Positions 59,601-64,000 of a DNA stretch of 64,000 bases are shown one piece after another. Location: NCBI GenBank assembly GCA_037039925.1, contig JAXRKP010000395.1:206001-270000 (forward strand), in the 5' to 3' direction. The notes beneath the pieces were generated by a model that was given only the letters and a program-made list of their open reading frames with translations, was not told the DNA's origin and did not search any database. This DNA is from Doris montereyensis (lineage: Eukaryota; Mollusca; Gastropoda; Nudibranchia; Dorididae). A program made the translations under genes and the position numbers. Every line of letters begins with the position of its first letter. Positions within the stretch are counted from its first letter, which is position 1.

Positions 59601-61942
59601 TAATCAATTTCAGAGATTTTGCTAGAATGAAGTAGTGAATAGTTAAAATCTCTTCTTTCTAAATTGAAACAATCATCAGGTAAGTAGCTAAATCCTACCA
59701 GACGCATAGCTTGACCCCAATTATAGTGCTGTAGAGAAAGGAAATAAAAATATCTTGATGATATAAAGGTCTCCATTTACAGGTCCACCCAAAGCCTGAG
59801 ATAATGCCTGTGGTTGACTGAATGAAGAAACTAAGACATTAACTTCTTTCTTCATTCTCTTCATCAAAGGTGATAGTTCATATTGCAATAGGCCAGGGGA
59901 CGGCACTTGAAACCCATCATAAAAAACCCAATAAATCAGGTGACAGGAGAAAAAACCCTAATAAGAAAACAAAATCATGCTGTAAAGGTATTTTAAGTAT
60001 AAGACTTAGTAGCATACCCAATTTTATCTGCTTGAATGTCATCTGTGCCAGTGAAACAAATTTGCTTTTCACCAGGTGAAACTTTCCGCGGGAGTTTAAC
60101 ATTAGAATTGTGAAGGACCGTGAAGTCAAGAGAGCGTAGGAACGTAAACCAATTGTCAACATCCCCGTGTAATATTCATGGTTACCTGCATGGGTGAAGA
60201 GAGACGAGAAAGTGTTTTCACAATAGTTCACATCTAAACATAGATTTACAATCCTCTTTACAATAGTAGTTCACTGCCAGAGACTGTCATTAACGACTTA
60301 ATAGTGCTGGCCTATATAAATATATCATGTTATTATTATATATATATATTAACAAATTGAAAATAATATATACACACATACATATATATATTTAAATATA
60401 ATACATGATATAATATCAACATCTACACATCGAACTTCTTCCACTTACCAGACACAAATAATTTTCCATATTTTGCACTGAATGACCCCAGTGGCTGTGC
60501 TGTTCGTTTCAGTGCTTTCACAGATCCATCGACTAAATCACCAGTGATGACAAGGAGATCTGTAATTTAAATTTCAGGCTGACTTTTAGTTTAGTTGGAT
60601 GAAAACACATCAACATTCTAAAAGCTGAAAGCTATCTCTCAGAAAAGACAAAAAACAAATATTTATATTTGTAATAATAGAAGGTCCTTGCTCGAGAATT
60701 TGCTTTGTTTGACAGGAGCAATCTTAAGTCTTAATAATATATATGGATTTCATAGATTTTAGCATTTCATACCTTCTCTTAACATCCATTTTCATCGACA
60801 ATATGGTACAGAAGATTAAGATGTTACAAAGCTTTAATCTGAAAGTGTAAATGATTTCCCTTTGTGATGTGATGTAGACCTTTTATTTACCCATCATCGG
60901 AGATATGATCAGTATGTTAATTTAGCTTGCCATTGTTTAATTCGAAAAGCTACAAACTGTCATACAATTCTTGCTGTAGAAGAGACATACATGTACACGT
61001 GTGATTAATGTTTACATTTAAATACAATTATTGTGGACGTGGACATCTAGAAAAATAAAAAGTTTTGACTTAAACTGGTGAAAAAAAGCAAATCAATATA
61101 TTTATTATTGTATTGCCGTAACATAATATTGTAAAAGAGTCTACCTGGTTTCTCTTGTTCCACAATGCCTATTATTGTTTTTAATTTTGAATAACCCACT
61201 GTGGGGCCAAGGTGAATATCACTAAGCTGAACAATATGAAATCCTGTCAGATTCTCAGGCAAACCTCGGACAGGAATTACAACACGTTTCACAGCAGGGG
61301 GTTGAGAAGCAGTGTATAGTCCTGTCATTACAGCGAATAATACATAAAATATCAGAAGAACGGCTTTGCTCTTTGGAGAGATATTAATAAGAGCGTCATT
61401 ACGACTGTGTGGGGATATTGCCTTTATTGTTAATTTTAATACGAATAAGACACAATTCAGAAGTGCAATCCCGTGAGACATTGGACTTCAGTTCCTAAAC
61501 ACACATAACACAGCATACTAAACCAATGAGGTTCAACTCCGATAAAGTAAAGATTTGTAAAATAACTTAGATGACTCATAAAAAGAGATACAGCTAAGAC
61601 ATAATGCCAAAGCGTCCACTTTCTTTGTTTTCCTATATCAACATCAACACTCTTTTCCTTATCATTAGAAGTAAAATCCACATCTGAATTTCGATGAGGT
61701 CTATGTGAACTCTGTGAGGACTTTTGAGAATTTGAAAGTATGTGTGGTAGAGGGCTAAGGGTTTTCCACACAAAATAACTACCCACACTCAAAAACATTT
61801 CAATAACAAAAACAAACTCGGCTCTCAGCAACCATGCCTTTAAACTGGGGTCAGCAATCTTAATAATTTGGAAATGCATCACTATCAACGTTGCTACACA
61901 GCTTATGGTGAACAAAGCTATATTCCTTAATGGCCAAGCCAT
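53440..61942 (-). CDS. TMPPE: TMPPE-like transmembrane metallophosphoesterase, frame broken in three places
   Basis: Multi-pass membrane protein with a calcineurin-like metallophosphoesterase domain; the substrate of the family is not well defined. Visible exons (minus): 61942-61145, 60559-60449, 60185-60073, 58682-58551 and 53633-53440. About five hydrophobic segments precede the domain. Every metal-site motif is visible: [28 protein letters not shown] and GHTHAGQ. The C-terminus ([22 protein letters not shown]) matches TMPPE. Frame breaks of one base occur near 61485, at the CCCC run 60163-60166 and near 58650. An exon for the short segment before LLAHQP was not found between 58690 and 60070. 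Gene identity is firm; whether it works depends on whether the breaks are assembly errors. Confidence 0.85.
53825..53930 (+). mobile_element. SINE family C fragment
   Basis: Contains GACTAGTCCCATTAGAGACA, GACGATAAAAGGTCCTG and AAATCACAACACTAAC, the family body without its head. Confidence 0.6.
54302..54322. repeat. poly-C run
   Basis: About 20 uninterrupted C, in the long TMPPE intron. Confidence 0.9.
54620..57595 (+). mobile_element. nearly full-length decayed RTE-like LINE
   Basis: The endonuclease part (54690-55420) has [20 protein letters not shown] then [37 protein letters not shown] and [10 protein letters not shown], the APE-type order. Reverse transcriptase (55960-57100) shows [29 protein letters not shown] and FADDLV. 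The C-terminus has [13 protein letters not shown] and HVNRMND. It ends in TGATAAAGAAAG repeats at about 57510-57530. Many stops and frameshifts show it is dead. It lies antisense in the last TMPPE intron. The RTE clade is inferred from the endonuclease wording and the short-repeat tail. Confidence 0.9.
57600..57830. repeat. 19-bp minisatellite, about 12 units
   Basis: The unit is AAGCACAGCC(A/T)AGAGAAAG with AAGGAAGC variants. It starts directly after the LINE 3' end. Confidence 0.95.
58024..58140 (-). mobile_element. SINE family A-related fragment, minus strand
   Basis: AAGACAAGATGCTAGTCTGT, CATTATCTCCCATCTTC and AGCAAAACTAGGATTCATAT; the phrase AGACAAGATGCTAGTCTGTC is also present at 54436. 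Confidence 0.5.
58285..58470 (-). mobile_element. degenerate SINE family B copy, minus strand
   Basis: TTCTTAGGGTGAACTGAGAA then AAGACAAAAGACATGC and GAAGTAGGACTTATCAGCAG parallel the copies at 44115 and 42405. Confidence 0.5.
58551..58682 (-). CDS. TMPPE: TMPPE exon with frame break
   Basis: The acceptor is gtctacag and the donor TCAG|gtaatt on the minus strand. The first frame reads [12 protein letters not shown] then stops at 58643-58645. The offset frame continues [35 protein letters not shown]. Loss of one base after AAAAAG (near 58650) would explain it. Contains the metal-binding His in LAHQP. Confidence 0.8.
58871..59205 (+). mobile_element. tRNA-derived SINE (family C), long copy
   Basis: Head GGTAGCCTAGGGCAAGG (box A-like) and GGTGGGTTCAAGCCCC (box B). 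Body with TTGGAGACAGACGAGA and AATCACAACACTCTG, ending in AAATCAAATCAAAT. It contains an internal GGGGAGGGGGAGGGGGAG stretch absent from the 22.5-kb copy. Confidence 0.8.
60073..60185 (-). CDS. TMPPE: TMPPE exon with frame break at a homopolymer
   Basis: The acceptor is cccatgcag and the donor CCTG|gtgaaa on the minus strand. It reads GNHEYYTG, after which the written frame gives an unrelated sequence; the frame offset by one at the GGGG run gives [20 protein letters not shown], matching TMPPE. One missing G is the simplest explanation. Confidence 0.82.
60449..60559 (-). CDS. TMPPE: TMPPE exon, GDxxDG motif
   Basis: The acceptor is aaattacag and the donor TCTG|gtaagt on the minus strand. [20 protein letters not shown] then [18 protein letters not shown]. 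Clean frame, matching phases on both sides. Confidence 0.92.
61145..61942 (-). CDS. TMPPE: TMPPE first coding exon, with frame break
   Basis: Start ATG at 61942 begins [20 protein letters not shown]. Hydrophobic stretches lie near residues 7-27, 38-57, 112-132 and 138-150, with a charged Ser/Asp loop between. The first frame runs to a stop at 61457; the second frame, open from 61487, holds two more hydrophobic segments ([31 protein letters not shown]) and ends [20 protein letters not shown], the first metal motif. The switch lies between 61488 and 61459. The donor is ACCAG|gtagac. Confidence 0.85.
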
Positions 61943-62489
61943 TGCTGAAATGTTTTCGTGAACAAGGCGCTAGGCCCGGCTTTCGACCCAATGTGAGACG
62001 ACAGAAAGAGACATTCAAAGTCCCAAGTCCAGCTTGTCATTACCTGCAGCATTTAATTAATATATATAAATCAAAATTCTATTTTTAGTCTTGAGTAACA
62101 CTAGTGTTCAGTCAGCAGCGCACTAAAAGTAAATTTTGATTGGATAAAAAAATAAATTTTAAGATAATCACCAATCAGATTGTTTAAAATACAAGGCAGC
62201 TGCAGGGTATTAATTGATGAATGAACGCAGTGAACGCCACTCAAGAGTTTCTGAACACAAGACATAGAGTAGAGAGTTTTTCAGTTTGAAGTGATTCTTG
62301 AGGGTGATTTGGTGAAAAATAAATGTTGTTAAAAAAACTGACCAAGACATAAAAAGCGTCATAGTAACTCAAAGTAATTCATATACACAATCACAAAAAA
62401 GTATAATAATGGACAGCTTACGCTGTAGAATCCAAACATTACAATTAATACGATACAACAATGAACAACGATTATGTAATTGGACACTA

Positions 62490-62955
62490 GTAAATGTACT
62501 TATATCATAGTAAGCGACCTGAAGCTGGAAATACTTTAAAGCTTCAAGTGGGTACCGGCACGTTGGGAGCCAATGTAACAGGGATCCAAACCATAAGTAC
62601 TAGATCTATGTGTGATTGCATTTGCACGGACAATAACAGCAGTGTCAAATTCAAATGCCATCAGTTATGGGAAGATCGACATATTTTACCAATCTCCAAT
62701 ATCAGACTGTTGTGCTCCCTGGTCGAATCTATATTCTTATATGCATGCAAAGCGTGGACCCTCACTACAGAGTGGGAAATAAAAGTAAAAGCAACAGAGG
62801 TGAGATGTTTCCAGAAACTCATCAGCATCTCATACAAAGACCACATATCCAACGAAGACCCAAGTAGCAGAATTCAACAAGCCATTAGAACTTCAGCTGG
62901 GGACAGTGACATTTTCTACGGAATTGATCTGCAGTTAAATATTGCCAAATAAGGG
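62490..62955 (+). pseudogene. non-LTR reverse transcriptase C-terminal fragment (different family)
   Basis: An open frame of about 150 codons contains HILPISNIRLLCSLVESIFL, YACKAWTLTTEWE, ATEVRCFQKLISISYKDHIS and NEDPSSRIQQAI. This is the well known C-terminal pattern (lr.L..si.lYg.E.WtL....r....EmrclRk.lgisy.DhitNeevr.ri) of Jockey/RTE-like ORF2 proteins. It lacks the polymerase core. It lies about 550 bp upstream of the TMPPE start, on the opposite strand. Confidence 0.8.
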
Positions 62956-63630
62956 TCTTCGAATCTTGATTTTTTTATAAATTGTTTGATAGTATGAAAA
63001 TTACGTTTTGTCAATCCATTACTTTGTGGATATCTAGGACTGCTTGTGGTGTGGTTCCATGCAGTTACGAAACTTTGGTTTCTTTATCGTTTACCAAAAC
63101 TTCTAGAATTCTGTATCAAATAAGATATACATTTCATATTGATGAATCATTAGAGTCGAACCTCTCAAAAGAACTACATATTTCCACAAATTTTGACAAG
63201 TAGGCTAGTCCACAACTAAATCATAATTTTGGCCTTTGAGTGATAAGATGTATTGAGGTCATTTTTTGCCAACGATAGTCAGGAATATCACGTTTTCTTA
63301 GTGTCTCTTTTGATTGTCTATTCTGTATTTTATGCATTTGTCATAACGTGAAACAACTTGATCGGTGCATTCTTGGATAGTATAAGTGTTCACATGTGCG
63401 CCGTTTGGATTTTTCAATGCCTAAATGCCCTTCGTAAAAACCTCACTTCTCGTACCATGAGGAATGAAAATAATGTCCACTTGCTTGAAAATTCCTTCAT
63501 CCTTAACATTCGAATTTCTGATGGATTTTAGTTTTGTCTTCAGGCCAACATTAAATTGAACCAGAAATAAAGTAGCTGATCATTCTTGATTTCTCTTCTC
63601 AATTGTCCATCTTTCTCCAAAGACATGGCG

Positions 63631-63958
63631 ATAATAGTAGGTATATTATGCCCCTCGGGCAGTGTACAGATAAGCACCTGTACGGGGAGTAGATGATCCC
63701 GCCCTCCACGAGTCTCCTGCTGCCTTGCACGTCGGTCTTGACTGACCAAAGGCTAAGGGAGTTAACCCTGGCAGAAATAACAATCTGCTGCCTTGCGGGC
63801 TGGTCTTTAATGACTGAAGGCTAAGGGAGTCAACCCTGACAGAAAATAACAAGGCCTACCTGCAAGGCAGCAGGAGACTCGTGGAGGGCGGGATCATCTA
63901 CTCCCCGTACAGGTGCTTACCTGTACACTGCCCGAGGGGCATAATATACCTACTATTA
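63631..63958. mobile_element. large inverted repeat (foldback) at the right edge
   Basis: The left arm 63631-63728 (ATAATAGTAGGTATATTATG ... CTCCTGCTGCCTTGC) is the near-exact inverse of the right arm 63872-63958. The middle holds two direct copies of a GCTAAGGGAGT(T/C)AACCCTG phrase. A single arm occurs at 39280-39407. The flanking AGGTGGCAGCCCCACCATCT is also related to 39240-39260. Confidence 0.85.
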
Positions 63959-64000
63959 CTATTGGGTCTCAAGGTGGCAGCCCCACCATCTACCTAGGGT

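Noticed and set aside
59588..59906. Minus-strand open frames of about 60 codons as the missing TMPPE exon
   Set aside because: No match to the expected segment before LLAHQP, and no fitting splice sites in the needed phase.

Overview
This window is animal nuclear DNA. Its genes are split by GT/AG introns, the sequence is AT-rich, and it is dense in tandem repeats and retroelement fossils. A heterobranch-type gastropod mollusc is my best guess, based on the scattered palindromic TAGATCTA words, RTE-like LINEs ending in GAAAG repeats and several tRNA-derived SINE families. That assignment is inference.

Three protein-coding genes can be read. (1) The 3' third of VIRMA (virilizer, scaffold of the m6A methyltransferase complex) is on the + strand from 186 to 21051. 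At least 13 exons are visible and the protein ends HMRSFTK. Its 5' part lies outside the window. (2) A complete NDUFV2 gene (24 kDa subunit of mitochondrial complex I) is on the + strand from 26101 to 40969. Nine exons join without any frame conflict into 246 residues. (3) A TMPPE-like gene (multi-pass membrane protein with a calcineurin-like metallophosphoesterase domain) is on the - strand from 61942 down to 53440. It has five recognisable exons and three single-base-type frame breaks. The genes do not form a pathway; they are neighbours only.

Layout: 1-21051 VIRMA exons with introns holding LINE, SINE, piggyBac-type and pogo/Tigger-type elements and long minisatellites; 21052-26040 intergenic DNA with SINE, MITE, minisatellite, LINE fragment and a fossil reverse-transcriptase tail; 26041-41060 NDUFV2; 41060-53400 intergenic DNA made largely of tandem arrays and SINE/MITE copies; 53440-61942 TMPPE-like gene, with a nearly full-length but decayed RTE-type LINE antisense in its last intron; 61943-64000 a non-LTR retrotransposon fragment and a large inverted repeat at the right edge.

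Tandem arrays are the most striking feature. More than 25 distinct arrays cover about 10-11 kb (my summation of the listed intervals). Some grow out of recognisable transposon pieces: the 3' coding end of a LINE at 7.8 kb, a SINE tail at 50 kb, and arrays enclosed by piggyBac-like TTAA ends at 5.5 kb and possibly 13 kb. I see no CRISPR array, operon or other prokaryotic feature, and no clearly new molecular system. The best leads are the transposon-born satellites, a foldback with a hammerhead-like core in NDUFV2 intron 1, and the frame breaks in VIRMA and TMPPE.
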